A DNA stretch of 64,000 nt from Diogma glabrata (GCA_963693315.1 CAVNZG010001017.1:1-64000); one strand, 5' to 3'; numbered from the stretch's first letter, positions 11,950-26,698 are shown. Notes: generated by a model from the sequence alone, not told the origin. Program-made: numbers and translations.

Positions 11950-12425
11950 ATGATGAAAGTTAAAGCATGTTCATTGGTAAGTATTAAAATTGAATATAAA
12001 GCATGTATTATTTTTGTTTTAAATTTTGTAATAGTTAATTAATTTAATTTAAAATTTAGATTCTTGCGGTGATTTTGGGGGTTACTTCATGTAAACCGGT
12101 GGGCAGGGGAGAAGCCGAAAGAACATTTATTGATGAGCATTTATTGGTAAGATAATTGAAAAATTTTCAAAATAAATTAAAATTAATGGGCTCAAACCAT
12201 CTCTAGGTTATCATGGAAACTCACCGTCAAGTGCGGGGTGCTGATCGATACGAGGGCTCAGGGTCTAAAGATGATTGGACCCCGCCGCTGCCCCCCATAT
12301 GGGATTTAGTAACAACAACAACAACTGAGAAAGCATCCAACCAGCTTACTTTCTCCAACACGAGTTTTAATTTCAGCGGTGGATCTCCATCTCTAAAAAT
12401 TGGAAACGTGTTTTGGGTAAAATAA
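11950..12425 (+). CDS. small secreted protein, three exons
   Basis: Spliced model: exon 1 11950-11976, exon 2 12060-12146, exon 3 12207-12425. All junctions are phase 0 with GTAAGT and GTAAGA donors and TTTAG and CTCTAG acceptors; the introns are 83 and 60 nt. The product is 110 residues, beginning MMKVKACSLILAVILGVTSC, a textbook signal peptide (basic start, hydrophobic core, small residues before Cys). The mature part is acidic and polar, has a PPLPPIW stretch and a Thr run, and has no known domain. An alternative donor at 12417 (GTAAAA) and acceptor TTCTAG at 12477 would change only the last two residues to Ser-Ser. A TATA box precedes it and AATAAA follows near 12557. The function is not recognised; a secreted effector, venom-like or structural peptide are all possible. 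Confidence 0.7.
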
Positions 12426-12535
12426 AAACAATTGTCTTTTAAATTTTATAAAATAAAAATAAAAAATTATATTCTAGTCATCTTGATGAATTGCTGGGAG
12501 ATAATGAATCAAACATTTATATAAAACTTTAAATT

Positions 12536-13079
12536 TCTTCAAAATTATTGATAAAATAAATGATATTTAATATTTTTATTTAGATTATGATGAATTGTAA
12601 ATTAGATTTTTTTCCTTTTATTATCTGTTTTATTATGTTATTATAATTTATAAGTATTGTTTTTATTAATTCTTGTTTCATGTATGCACGAAAAACACTT
12701 GTTTGTTAGGTGCTAATAAAATAAATATTATTATTAAAAATTATATAAAATAATATGAAAAAATAAATTAATTAACTATAGCTATTTTGTTTTATTAATT
12801 TTGAATGAACTTTCTCCTCCGAAAATTTTTTCTAAGTGGCCTGTGTAGCTCTGAGACTATTTGTGCTCGTGACATCATATATACAATTTACACAATATTT
12901 TATTCTGTCCTTCCTTATATATTGAGACAACTGATTTTGAAAATTCGTATAAAATGGCTAAATTTTTGTAGAAATCCCCAGTCTCCCTACAGAAATCAAC
13001 TTTTAATATAGAAGCTGATTCGACTTCGTTTCCGTTTACCAGCTGGCAAAAAACTTCAAACCTCTATTCAGGACTTGAA
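12536..13079. other. AT-rich intergenic, nothing seen
   Basis: 3' flank of the secreted-protein gene with several AATAAA motifs. No gene is supported. A 68-codon frame at 12805 has no recognisable features. Confidence 0.45.
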
Positions 13080-13246
13080 TCTTTTAAAGTTCGAGAGCCT
13101 TCTAGTAAACACTAGACAAACTATAAACTTTTAGTTCCGTCAAAATAAGTTAAATAAATCAAATTTTCTTTTCTTTCTGAAACATAAAAATATTTTATAA
13201 AACAAGTTCACTAGATGGTGTTTTCAAAACTTTAAAAGCTGTATCC
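13080..13246. repeat. dispersed repeat R1, copy 1
   Basis: The segment TTTTAAAGTTCGAGAGCCTT to ...AAAAGCTGTATCC is about 95 percent identical to 15643-15808, which lies inside the MITE at 15550-15846. This copy lacks the terminal inverted repeats of that MITE, so it is a fragment or an earlier capture. Confidence 0.85.
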
Positions 13247-13502
13247 ATATCAAATTATCTATTTATTAATGTGTGATGTCATAAAAAGTTTGTACATTTT
13301 TATTCTTATTTTATTTTATATCTATAAATATAATATTTTACAAATTAATATTGATAAATTACTTAAAAACCATTTTAAATTTAAATATTGCATAGAAATT
13401 GGATTATGATTAAATTATTTAAATTTGAAACAACAAAAATAATATTTAATGAAGTGTGTGATAAAATAATTTAATTTATTTGCATTATTTTATAATGAGA
13501 AC

Positions 13503-13877
13503 TCAATCTTCATTAGAAAGTTTCTCTTCTTCTACTTGTTTTTTTCTAATCCTTAAATAAGTATCCGATTTTATTTGATTTAGGTACGGGCACTCGATGG
13601 CCCAAACAATATGCTCGTCCATTGGATGTTCACCTATTCCCCATCCTTCTAAAACTATGCAACAGGAGAAGCATTTCACTCGATCTGCTATCCTCGTGTA
13701 AAAAAAACCTGCATCACTCAGCTCGAGCGGTTTCGGTGTAAATTTTTTTGGCCACGTTTCAAATGATTCTAAACGTCTATTAAAATTTTTGTAGACGTTT
13801 AGATCATGTTCAGTATTGTGGCACATTTTATCGTAACGGTTTGGCCAAAAATTAACAATATGATGTTGTGATGGCAT
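13503..13877 (-). CDS. single-BIR inhibitor-of-apoptosis-like protein
   Basis: 124-residue intact frame from ATG at 13877. Residues about 33-100 form one BIR domain: NRRLESFETWP, then LSDAGFFYTRIADRVKCFSC, then EHPMDEH and AIEC. The zinc ligands are all present with canonical spacing, C69-x2-C72-x16-H89-x6-C96. There is no RING finger or second BIR; the C-terminus is a short basic-acidic tail. BIR proteins bind and restrain caspases or act in chromosome and immune signalling; which applies here cannot be told. A possible acceptor (CTGTTTTAG) sits about 18 nt before the ATG, so an upstream non-coding or short coding exon is possible. Full IAPs are longer, so this may be a truncated gene copy, a host paralog, or a gene of viral or transposon origin. 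Confidence 0.75.
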   Translation of the reverse strand: MPSQHHIVNFWPNRYDKMCHNTEHDLNVYKNFNRRLESFETWPKKFTPKPLELSDAGFFYTRIADRVKCFSCCIVLEGWGIGEHPMDEHIVWAIECPYLNQIKSDTYLRIRKKQVEEEKLSNED

Positions 13878-13929
13878 GTCTTTTTTGTTTATCTAAAACA
13901 GAGGGAGGATTAATTTTTAATTTAATTAC

Positions 13930-14255
13930 AAAATAAAAGTGGTATTTTTCGCGTTTTAGAAAAATTCGAGACATTCTTGAAATCCACCCAAATAGAATAA
14001 AATTAAAAACAATCAAAACGAAAGAGTCGTTTATGAGAAATTGGTGAATAGAGATTTTTTCAATTTTCTGAAATATGGTATTTTTGCGTCATAGAAAAAA
14101 ATATGGGACCACTACAGCATTTATCTTAATCGAGTACAATTTAAATCATCCAAATCGAATGAGTCGTTTTGAGAAATCGGCGAACAAACATCAATAGACA
14201 TAAAAACCCCCCAAGTGAAACACAGAACCTCCTTCTTTTGAAGTCGGTTAAAAAT
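13930..14255. repeat. GAAGTCGGTTAA-type insect repeat, internally duplicated
   Basis: Two related blocks of about 147 bp (13940- and 14087-) share GTTTTAGAAAAA..., CCAAATMGAAT and GAGTCGTTT-GAGAAATYGG. The right end reads AACCCCCCAAGTGAAACACA, then GAACCTCCTTCTTTTGAAGTCGGTTAA, a string that is extremely common in insect genomes. No coding. Confidence 0.65.
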
Positions 14256-14490
14256 ATTAAAAAGAAAAAATAATCACACGGTTTTTCTGTTTAGAAAATT
14301 TTTCGTCTTTTTCACCAAACTTAATTAAAGTCCTTTACACAGATTAACTTAACACAGCACAGCACAAAAATAAATTAAAACAAAAAAGGCTAACAGTTTT
14401 ATACAAAAAGATAACGGAAAAGTTAAAACGGAATTATCCAATAAATTTCGCAAAAGACATCAGAACAGCTTTGTTTAATTTGCTTAAAAT

Positions 14491-15219
14491 TAGTCATAAC
14501 ATATTAAATCCGCCAACGATCAAGTTTGAAACATGTAACAATAAATTAATTTATTTATTTATTATTTGTTTATCTATTTATCTTTCTTCTGCATGTTTAT
14601 TAAACCATCTTGATGTAAATTTCCTTTATTTATTTGTTTGATTATAATTGTTATGGTATAATTGTGGTTGCAACGTATACTAAGTTTACACCAGGATCTA
14701 ATATGTACATACTATACTTATTAGGTCGACTATGGTCCATGTAAACAGTTATCAAAAAAGTACGTACCAAATATTTGGTAGGATGATTTGCTACGTATCA
14801 AATTAGGTACGTAGCAAATAGGTATTATTTTTACGGTGTGAACACTAAAATTAGGTATTACATTTAAAATAAAAATAAATCAACTTATTTTATAAATATA
14901 TATTTATGTTTGATGTGATTTTTTTTGCTGAAATTAAAAGTAAAATAAATTTTAGCATTAATATAATAAATGTTTTCAGTTTTTTATAAAAAATATATAT
15001 GGAAATTATTTTTTCCTAACCAAAAAATAAACAATGAAAAGGACGCGCTAAAAATTAATGTGTCATACCTAATTAATAAGAGTTTACATCACCGTATCAA
15101 ATTTAAAAAGTATGATGGTGAAAATAGCTAGCAAATTTGATTCGTACCAAATTAGGTACTGGTGTAAACTTAGTAGTAGTTGATTTGATCTTTGGTGGAT
15201 TTAATATATTATGACTAAT
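14491..15219. mobile_element. old MITE split by a younger MITE
   Basis: The left end TTAGTCATAACATATTAAAT (14491 on) and the inverted right end (15186-15219) match over about 34 bp with a few differences. The 494-bp MITE at 14680-15173 is nested inside. Without it the older element would be about 235 bp. Confidence 0.65.
14680..15173. mobile_element. MITE-E, TA-flanked, 494 bp
   Basis: The ends CTAAGTTTACACCAG and CTGGTGTAAACTTAG form a 15-bp terminal inverted repeat bordered by TA on both sides, as in Tc1/mariner-type insertions. Subterminal repeats CAAATTTGGTA/ TACGTACCAAAT recur inside. No transposase. Confidence 0.8.
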
Positions 15220-15549
15220 GAAAATGCATCCGGTTTTTTGTTTTTATGATTTTTACAAAATTAGCTAGCGATGCTAAAAATTTTTCTAATTTTATACTTT
15301 TTATTTTGACTTGAAATCTAAAAAAATTCTTTCATCTGAGTCTCTAAAATGAAATAGTATATTTTCCTACAAGAAATTAAAACGTTATTTTTGTGAATAA
15401 AAATTTGTTCACAAGACGCTCCTGCCCCGAGTGAAGCGAGTTTACGAACGAAAACGTTTTACTCTGTGTAGAAAATGCAATTTTTCTATGCTAGTAATAC
15501 ATATTCAATATTTACTTCAAATTATAAACGGAATTAAGCGTGATGAAAA
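15220..15549. other. AT-rich intergenic, nothing seen
   Basis: No supported gene. Contains CCCCGAGTGAAGCGAGTTTACGAAC near 15426, a short imperfect inverted stretch. Confidence 0.4.
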
Positions 15550-15846
15550 AGACTTTCGATATGCTATTGTTGAAAATGAGTTTCCTCTGTTTTGTTAGAC
15601 GTTTACTAAATGGTATTTTTTAGAAGCTTAAAACCTATCTTTTAAAGTTCAAGAGCCTTCTAGTAAACACTAGACAAACTATAAACTTTTAGTTCCGTCA
15701 AAATAAGTTAAATAAATCAAATTTTATTTTCTTTCTTAAACATAAAAATATTTTATAAAACAAGTTTACTAGATGGTGTTTTTCAAAACATTAAAAGCTG
15801 TATCCGTAGCAAACACCATATCATCCACAATAGCATATTGAAAGTC
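15550..15846. mobile_element. MITE-F with repeat R1 copy 2 inside
   Basis: The ends AGACTTTCGATATGCTATTG and (inverted) AGACTTTCAATATGCTATTG form a terminal inverted repeat of about 21 bp. Positions 15643-15808 are the second copy of repeat R1. No ORF. Confidence 0.75.
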
Positions 15847-16049
15847 TCTTGATATGGAATTCGACCCTTGATTAAGTAGGAAGTTATGGAAAGTTAAGGA
15901 AATTATCACGAACAAAGCAAAATAAAAAATGATTTTTCAATTTGTTTTTGATGATGGAAAAAGAAGAATAAAGAATAAATAATAAGTTAAGATATAATAA
16001 GTTGATTAATGTACAAGATAAATTTTTATCGAGATTATTTTTTAATATA

Positions 16050-16903
16050 CGTTTTTTCTCATATGCATAATTTTTTAAATTTTTTATTAATTTTAAACGA
16101 CAGAAAAGCAACAACAATAGCATTTAATTTATCTGTTGTAAACGTTATTATTTGCCGTCTTTAAGTTTTCTTTGGGTGATTTTAGTTTTGTTGTATTTTG
16201 TTTTTATTTGTTTAAACTTACAAATAAATAAAGCAAATCTACTTCAAGGTAGTATAATGAACTTGGATAGAAGATAAATAGAAAAATAAATAATTTAATT
16301 TATTGTTATTGTTGCGTTTTTCCTCATATGCATAATTTTTTAAATTTTTTATTAATTTTAAACGACAGAAAAGCATCAACAATTGCATTTAATTTATCTG
16401 TTGTAATCGAAGAAGATTATGTGTCTAGATGGGAAAAATTTTTATTATTTGCCGTCTTTAAGTTTTCTTTGGGTGATTTTAGTTTTGTTGTATTTTGTTT
16501 TTTATTTGTTTAAACTTACAAATAAATAAAGCAAATCTACTTCAAGGTAGTCTAATGAACTGGGATAGAATATAAATAGAAAAATAAATAATTTAATTTA
16601 TTGTTATTGTTGCGTTTTTCCTCATATGCATAATTTTTTAAATTTTTTATTAATTTTAAACGACAGAAAAGCATCAACAATTGCATTTAATTTATCTGTT
16701 GTAATCGAAGAAGATTATGTGTCTAGATGGGAAAAATTTTTATTATTTGCCGTCTTTAAGTTTTCTTTGGGTGATTTTAGTTTTGTTGTATTTTGTTTTT
16801 TATTTGTTTAAACTTACAAATAAATAAAGCAAATCTACTTCAAGGTAGTCTAATGAACTGGGATAGAATATAAATAGAAAAATAAATAATTTAATTTATT
16901 GTT
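16050..16903. repeat. triplicated 298-bp unit
   Basis: Three direct tandem copies start at about 16050, 16313 and 16611 with TCATATGCATAATTTTTTAA. Copies 2 and 3 appear identical over almost 298 bp, including a 61-codon frame (16328-16513 and 16626-16811). Copy 1 lacks about 36 bp around GAAGAAGATTATGTGTCTAG and carries several substitutions. The repeated frame is hydrophobic with no motif and its reading is lost in copy 1, so I do not call it a gene. Confidence 0.9.
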
Positions 16904-17009
16904 AATTGATTATGGGTTTTTCTTTGTTGTCTTGTTGTATTTTGTTATTTTATTTGTTTTTGTGAAACAATATATTTCCCCCCACTAACTTTTAAGCATC
17001 GTAAATTGG

Positions 17010-17017
17010 TATAAATA
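17010..17017 (+). promoter_or_regulatory. TATA box of poly-Q gene
   Basis: TATAAATA lies 51 nt upstream of the ATG at 17068. It suggests a start of transcription near 17040. Confidence 0.45.
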
Positions 17018-17067
17018 TCAAGCAATTGTAATCAACAATTGTAGTCTAACATAGTTATTTGATAAAC

Positions 17068-17545
17068 ATGGAAAGTTCAACAGACAGCTTTTTAAACGAA
17101 TACCTAGTAACTTCCGATTGTCAAGCGGCTCCACCTCTCAAAAGAAAGCGCTTACATCATCAAACACAGCAACAACAACAGATACTACAACAACAACAAC
17201 AGCAACAACAACAACAGCAACAACATCAAATGACCAGAAAACAAATTTTTCTGGCAAAATGTTCAAGCGCAGCAAAGGAGAAATCAAAACCGTTTATGAA
17301 GATAGCAGAATTGTAGGAAAACCACGCATACAAATTATGCACAATTCGAAAAATCGACACAAAATTTGGGAAAAAGTGGATTTTCGAAACCGGAGATGTA
17401 TTATTATTCGCACCAAATAAATTCAATGAATTATTTAACGAGGAAGATTATACAGCATTAGTTATGGAGGAAAATTTCTACCTCATAAAAACCCCTCAAA
17501 ACGGTTTAACACTCTTAGAAGGTGAAAATAAAAACATTAATTAAA
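17068..17545 (+). pseudogene. poly-Q protein of unknown family, frameshifted
   Basis: The frame begins MESSTDSFLNEYLVTSDCQA, then PPLKRKRLHH (a likely nuclear localisation stretch), then a CAA/ACA tract read as poly-Gln. After the tract the sensible frame moves: first FKRSKGEIKTVYEDSRIVGK and RPRIQIMHNSKNRHKIWEKV-like sequence, then, after one extra T in GGATTTTCGAAACC (about 17385), ETGDVLLFAPNKFNELFNEE to the stop near 17545. Two slips, one in a simple repeat and one in a T run, are enough to break an ancestral protein of about 155 residues. It has a TATA box, no introns and AATAAA at about 17576. I do not recognise the family. The slips could also be sequencing errors. Confidence 0.5.
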
Positions 17546-17740
17546 TTTTATTTAAGTTTTAATTTTAAGACAAAAAATAAAACAAGAAATTAAATTTTAG
17601 TTTTAGAGCAAAAAAAAAATGTAAAAAGAAAAAATGAATAAAAACACGTGCAAATTATTTTATGTTATTTGTTATCAAATTATTTGTACCATTATTTTAT
17701 TGTTTTATTTTAAAAATTGAACTCACATTCAGGAAAAGAA

Positions 17741-18000
17741 CTAACCTAGTTTATCTGACGACCTTCCTAGGCCTTTAGCAACAACAATAAACAACTAACC
17801 CACATTCCAATTCAGGAAATTACCAATACAGATAACCAGAACTAGGTCAAATACTAACCTAGTTTACCTGACGACCTTCCAAGGCCTTTAGCAACCGGCT
17901 TGGGACACACACAACAACAACAAACCACAATAAACCAATAACCTACATTCTAATTCCAATACAGGAAACTAAAACTAGGTCAAATATTAACCTAGTCTAC
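17741..18000. repeat. 113-bp direct repeat with CTAACCTAGTTT motif
   Basis: CTAACCTAGTTTATCTGACG ACCTTCC-AGGCCTTTAGCAAC occurs at 17741 and again at 17854. A partial third copy starts near 17988. Each is preceded by CAGGAAA and ACTAGGTCAAAT-like sequence. It looks like upstream repeats of a promoter or LTR. Confidence 0.7.
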
Positions 18001-18130
18001 TATATAAGGTCGTAGCCTTTCATGGCAATTATAAAAACAGGTTTTGGTTCCCCAGGACCAACTCTCGGAAGCTCTACTATCTAATTAAACCATCTTATTT
18101 TCAAGTTCAATTTGCAAACATTTCTTTTAA
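18001..18130 (+). promoter_or_regulatory. promoter-like segment with TATA box
   Basis: TATATAAGG at 18001-18009 is followed by GC-richer sequence GGTTCCCCAGGACCAACTCT and a transcript-leader-like stretch, but no ORF follows before the (TA)n tract. Possibly a solo LTR or a promoter cut off from its gene. Confidence 0.35.
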
Positions 18131-18207
18131 AACTATAATGGCCGCCATATTAATCTTTTTCCAAATATAATATAAAATATTTTTTGAGAGCAAATCAAAA
18201 ACACGTC

Positions 18208-18339
<132 letters not shown>

Positions 18340-18599
18340 CCAATTCTGTTTTTACACGGTCTTTTTTTAGACGGTTTTGAAATAACACTGTCTAGAAAAA
18401 AAATTTAAATTCGTTTTTACACGGTTTTATTTGAAATAGCACGGTTTAAATTTTGAAGAAAATTCGTATTTTTTTTTCTATATACAAAGCTAGACATGTT
18501 TAGTGTTAATTATAATAAATTATAAATTAACGTCTCTTAATATCTGAAGATACCATGTCCAACTAGGGATTAGGATTAAGTCTGAATAAATTAAATTTC

Positions 18600-19500
18600 T
18601 TTAAGAAGTTTATGAACGTTATCTTTAAAATTTTGAGGATTAAAGCTATCAGGGAAAACCCTTGCTGGTGAGACATTCCATAGATGAGAGACTCTGCTGA
18701 AAAAATCACGCTGAAAAGCAACACTTCTGATTCTTTTTATATGAAGTGTAAAAGGATGGGCTACAAAATTTACTCTGGTGTTACGCGATAGGTTGCTAGT
18801 TCAGGTAAAATTGATTTTATCTCAGTCGAAGTTTGTTCATCCACAATGTATTAATAGAAAATTCTCAGATCAGCAACATTTCTCCTATGTTGCAAGGAAT
18901 TTAACTCATTAATAAGAGTTGAGTTGCTAAATAGTTTAACAGTTCTGCGCTGAACAAACTCAATTTACTTCATACTACTAAAATCAGATGCATCTCCATA
19001 TGTGAGAACAATACTCCATGCAGGGAGTATAAATGATTTATATATTAAAAGAAGCTGTTCGCTATTGAAAAACTTACGAAATCGTTCCAAAGACCAAAAT
19101 TTTTGAACAGCGTTCTTAGCTAGGTTAAAAATATGAGAATTTAATTTCATATTGTTTTCAACTTCTATTCCTAGAAGTATGTATGTACAGTTGATCAATT
19201 TTCTTTGAAGATTTTTTATTTTTTAACGCTAATCTTAAAGTTTGGAGGAAGAAAATTATTTTATCTTATTATACTCTTATTGATACTCTGGTGTAACGTG
19301 TCAAGTTTGCAGGCTTAGGTAAAATTGATTTGATATAGATAGAAGCCCGTTTATCCATAATGTAAAATACCGTCAAATCAGCGACATACCAGGAATCAAG
19401 CTCATTAGTAAGATTTGAATTGCTGATCAATTTAACAGCCCTCTGTTGTATACATTCAATCAAAACCTGTATGGTACACTCCATATGTGACAACAATAAT
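18600..19500 (-). pseudogene. non-LTR reverse transcriptase C-terminal relics
   Basis: Minus-strand fragments align in order with the C-terminus of the jockey-like protein at 26845-29820. The segment at 18965-19198 (LLGIEVENNMKLNSHIFNLA, LLLIYKSFILPAWSIVLTYG) matches its LLGVTVSNELLWNDHVMAMA region. About 18600-18790 encodes AFQRDFFSRVSHLWN and FPDSFNPQNFKDNVH, matching QRDFFVRTAYKWNSLPE. A third block at 19269-19496 (IQQRAVKLISNSNLTNELDS) repeats the middle part. Frames are broken, so at least two old copies are scrambled together. They are inside element J1. Confidence 0.7.
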
Positions 19501-19638
19501 CCATGTAGGGCGATCGTCTTTCGGCGAAAACCGCATTGTCTTTAAGTATTTTTGACCAGTTAACAAAGACCTCATATTTTTAACCTCATATTTTTAAAAT
19601 TAATGTTTTTTTCAAATATTTTAGCTACAATCGATTAG

Positions 19639-20460
19639 TTTGATATGGGTTTGTAATTTGTTGTATCCGTTTTCGTACCTTTTTTGGAACTGGCTGTGCC
19701 TACACTAGCCATTTCCCAAAAAAACTAATATTTCAAATTATATATATGTCGTTGGAACAGCATGTTTGATTGAGCTTGTGAAACGTACGTTATCGCTTAA
19801 ACATCTGAAAAGCATATGATCGAATCTGGCATGCCAACTTCATGTAGACATAAAGCATATTCAAAAATGCCTCACCGATCAAAACATTTCGGTATCCATC
19901 GATAGTTTTTCTTCTGAGTCTAAATTAATTATTACTGGTGTTCTCCAAGGCACAGTTTTATTCCCCACTCTATTTTTAATTTATATCAATGATCTGTTGA
20001 AAATTATCAGTAACACGACAAATAGTTTTGCAGATGACATACAGTACATTGCACAGGTCATTCGTTTCCCTATCTTCAAAGGTAAAATGAATGAAAAAAT
20101 AAATCTCGCCCGGAGAAACGTTGTTATAAATGTAAACGAGGACCTTGAAGGAGAAAAGCACCGAGGACCGAGAATAAAGTCGCCGATTGGGGTAAAAAAA
20201 TTTATTCAATTCTAATTCCACCAAGAAAACAGCTATTGATTGTTTTTAGATCATAGACCGAGTTCCCCAATGATACTTCCATTAGTATCTATGACGAACA
20301 AATAGCATCCTAAAAATATTTCATTCCGTATAATTTACTCCACATTTATAAGTTCTACATTCGTCCATGTATGGAATATTGTTGTCAAGTCTTGTGTGGT
20401 GCATCTATCTCGATCTAGGCTCTAGGCTAAATTTAACATCAAATCTTGATTTCTTACAAC
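19639..20460 (+). pseudogene. jockey-like RT fragment in J1
   Basis: Nucleotide-level relic of the RT domain. GGAACAGCATGTTTGATTGA, ATCGAATCTGGCATGCCAAC, TTCTTCTGAGTCTAAATTAA and TTTATATCAATGATCTGTTG correspond to the regions coding for NSIL, DRVWHAN, SSESKLI and IYINELL in the intact jockey-like elements of this window. The FADD catalytic region is present as AGTTTTGCAGATGACATACAG. Many indels break the frame. It is identical but for a few bases to 24541-25340. Confidence 0.8.
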
Positions 20461-20738
20461 ATTGTCGCACTGTTGTTGATCTCTGATTTAATTTTTGTTT
20501 TTTTTATCAAATGAACTGTGCATACATGCACAAAAAATTTAATTTGGCTTTTATATAGACTCTTAATAGTTTTTTTGTACAAATCATTTTATTTTACCTA
20601 TTTTTTACAGAAATAAAGGGTATGGAACCAATCCCCTTTTTTGTATGTGCTGCATGTCTTTCTATGCACGGTTTTTTTTTACACGTCTTTTCCTGGAACG
20701 TATCTACCGTGTAAAAACAGAATTGGGTGTATATATAT

Positions 20739-23796
<3,058 letters not shown>

Positions 23797-24171
23797 TATA
23801 TATAAATTTTTTTTGTTTTTTCGCCTCCGCTTGTCGTATATAGTCGTTTGGCACAAAAATTTTTCCGAATTTCCGAGATGAGGCAAATTACAATAGGTAG
23901 ATTTTTATATGAAATCTACCTACAAAAAAAGTTTTTAAATATTTTATTTATAATTATATTCATATGCTAGAATTTTAAAAATATACATATTTTTAATTTT
24001 ATACAGTCGTAACAATAAATTTAAAAAGTTTTAGTTTTAAGTTTTCATAAAATAAAAAAAACTGAATTCGTTAAATTAAAATAAAATCCATTTATTGAAT
24101 ATGTAATATTGAATTTACTACAATTATCATTTTTAGCAATAAACAAAACTTGAAATATACTTAATAAAATT

Positions 24172-24540
24172 TCATTTATTTAAATATTTTGTAAGCAATT
24201 CATTTTTCAATTCTCGGCTTTGTTTTTTATGGTCTAAATCTTCCATATACTTTTCCATAAGTTTATCTTTTAGTTTTAAATGGCTGATTTTTGCTTCGTA
24301 ATAGGCCTCTTTATTGTCTTTTGAACAACGATTAGTTGTTCTTGTTGTTGTTATTTTTTCTTTAACTGCTGGTTGCGGTTGCCTTTCCACCCCAACAGTT
24401 ACAACATTTGGAGAGCTTATTAATGGGTTGTCCTTAAAAATATCGTCCATTTCGTCCATATACAAAAATTTTGATGGGCTCGTTCCAGTGCCACGGTCTT
24501 TCGCACTTTTGTAAACCCGTACCAAGCTCCTCCATTTTAT

Positions 24541-24542
<2 letters not shown>
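24172..24542 (-). pseudogene. Myb/SANT-like gene, truncated copy (A1)
   Basis: Copy of exon 2 of the gene at 26099-26497, cut after the codons for IKWRS at the duplication junction 24541/24542. It keeps RVYKSAKDRGTGTSPSKFLY through LLTKYLNK. It lacks exon 1 and the start of exon 2. Differences from the full copy: E versus G before LKNELL, and A versus V in YYEAKISH. With no start region it cannot make the full protein. Confidence 0.85.
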
Positions 24543-25737
<1,195 letters not shown>

Positions 25738-26098
25738 TTTTGTTTTTTCGCCTCCGCTTGTCGTATATAGTCGTTTGGCACAAAAATTTTTCCGAATTTC
25801 CGAGATGAGGCAAATTCCAATAGGTAGATTTTTATATGAAATCTACCTACAAAAAAAGTTTTTAAATATTTTATTTATAATTATATTCATATGCTAGAAT
25901 TTTAAAAATATACATATTTTTAATTTTATACAGTCGTAACAATAAATTTAAAAAGTTTTAGTTTTAAGTTTTCATAAAATAAAAAAAACTGAATTCGTTA
26001 AATTAAAATAAAATCCATTTATTGAATATGTAATATTGAATTTACTACAATTATCATTTTTAGCAATAAACAAAACTTGAAATATACTTAATAAAATT

Positions 26099-26698
26099 TC
26101 ATTTATTTAAATATTTTGTAAGCAATTCATTTTTCAATCCTCGGCTTTGTTTTTTATGGTCTAAATCTTCCATATACTTTTCCATAAGTTTATCTTTTAG
26201 TTTTAAATGGCTGATTTTTACTTCGTAATAGGCCTCTTTATTGTCTTTTGAACAACGATTAGTTGTTCTTGTTGTTGTTATTTTTTCTTTAACTGCTGGT
26301 TGCGGTTGCCTTTCCACCCCAACAGTTACAACATTTGGAGAGCTTATTAATGGGTTGTCCTTAAAAATATCGTCCATTTCGTCCATATACAAAAATTTTG
26401 ATGGGCTCGTTCCAGTGCCACGGTCTTTCGCACTTTTGTAAACCCGTACCAAGCTCCTCCATTTTATTTGGACATTTTCTGCTGTAGTAGGCGATACCTA
26501 AGGGCAAAATTATTTCAGTAGATATTTATGATTTGTGCTTTTACAAATTAAAACCATTACCAGCACATTCGCGGACTCAAGGTCCGTTAAAACAATTTTC
26601 CAAAAGTGGTTTTTGTTCCTGGACCTAAAATACTCATCCTTCCTTTCACTATACATATGTATTAGCGCTTTTCCTTCTTCATATGTCCAGTTTTTCAT
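26099..26698 (-). CDS. Myb/SANT-like DNA-binding protein, two exons
   Basis: Exon 1 is 26698-26561 (46 codons, MKNWTYEEGKALIHMYSERK...LESANVL) and exon 2 is 26497-26099. The intron is 63 nt, with donor GTAATG and acceptor TTGCCCTTAG, phase 0. The joined product is 178 residues. Residues 1-90 form a Myb/SANT-like (trihelix/MADF-type) fold: W4, LI..Y, KDEYFRSRNKNHFWK, then VQIKWRSLVRVYK and the typical GPSKF-like TSPSKFLYMDEMDDIF. The C-terminus is a charged coiled-coil-like tail (HLKLKDKLMEKYMEDLDHKK). Proteins of this type bind DNA and are common as host regulators and as accessory proteins of DNA transposons. It sits at the end of a tandem duplication whose other copy is truncated. The frame is intact. 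Confidence 0.75.

Noticed and set aside
16328..16811. Two identical 61-codon frames
   Set aside because: Identity reflects recent DNA duplication. The frame is absent from copy 1 and has no recognisable features.
17118..17420. 100-codon frame rich in Thr
   Set aside because: Its N-terminal half is the shifted reading of the CAA/ACA tract. Only the part after 17250 belongs to the broken poly-Q gene and is described there.
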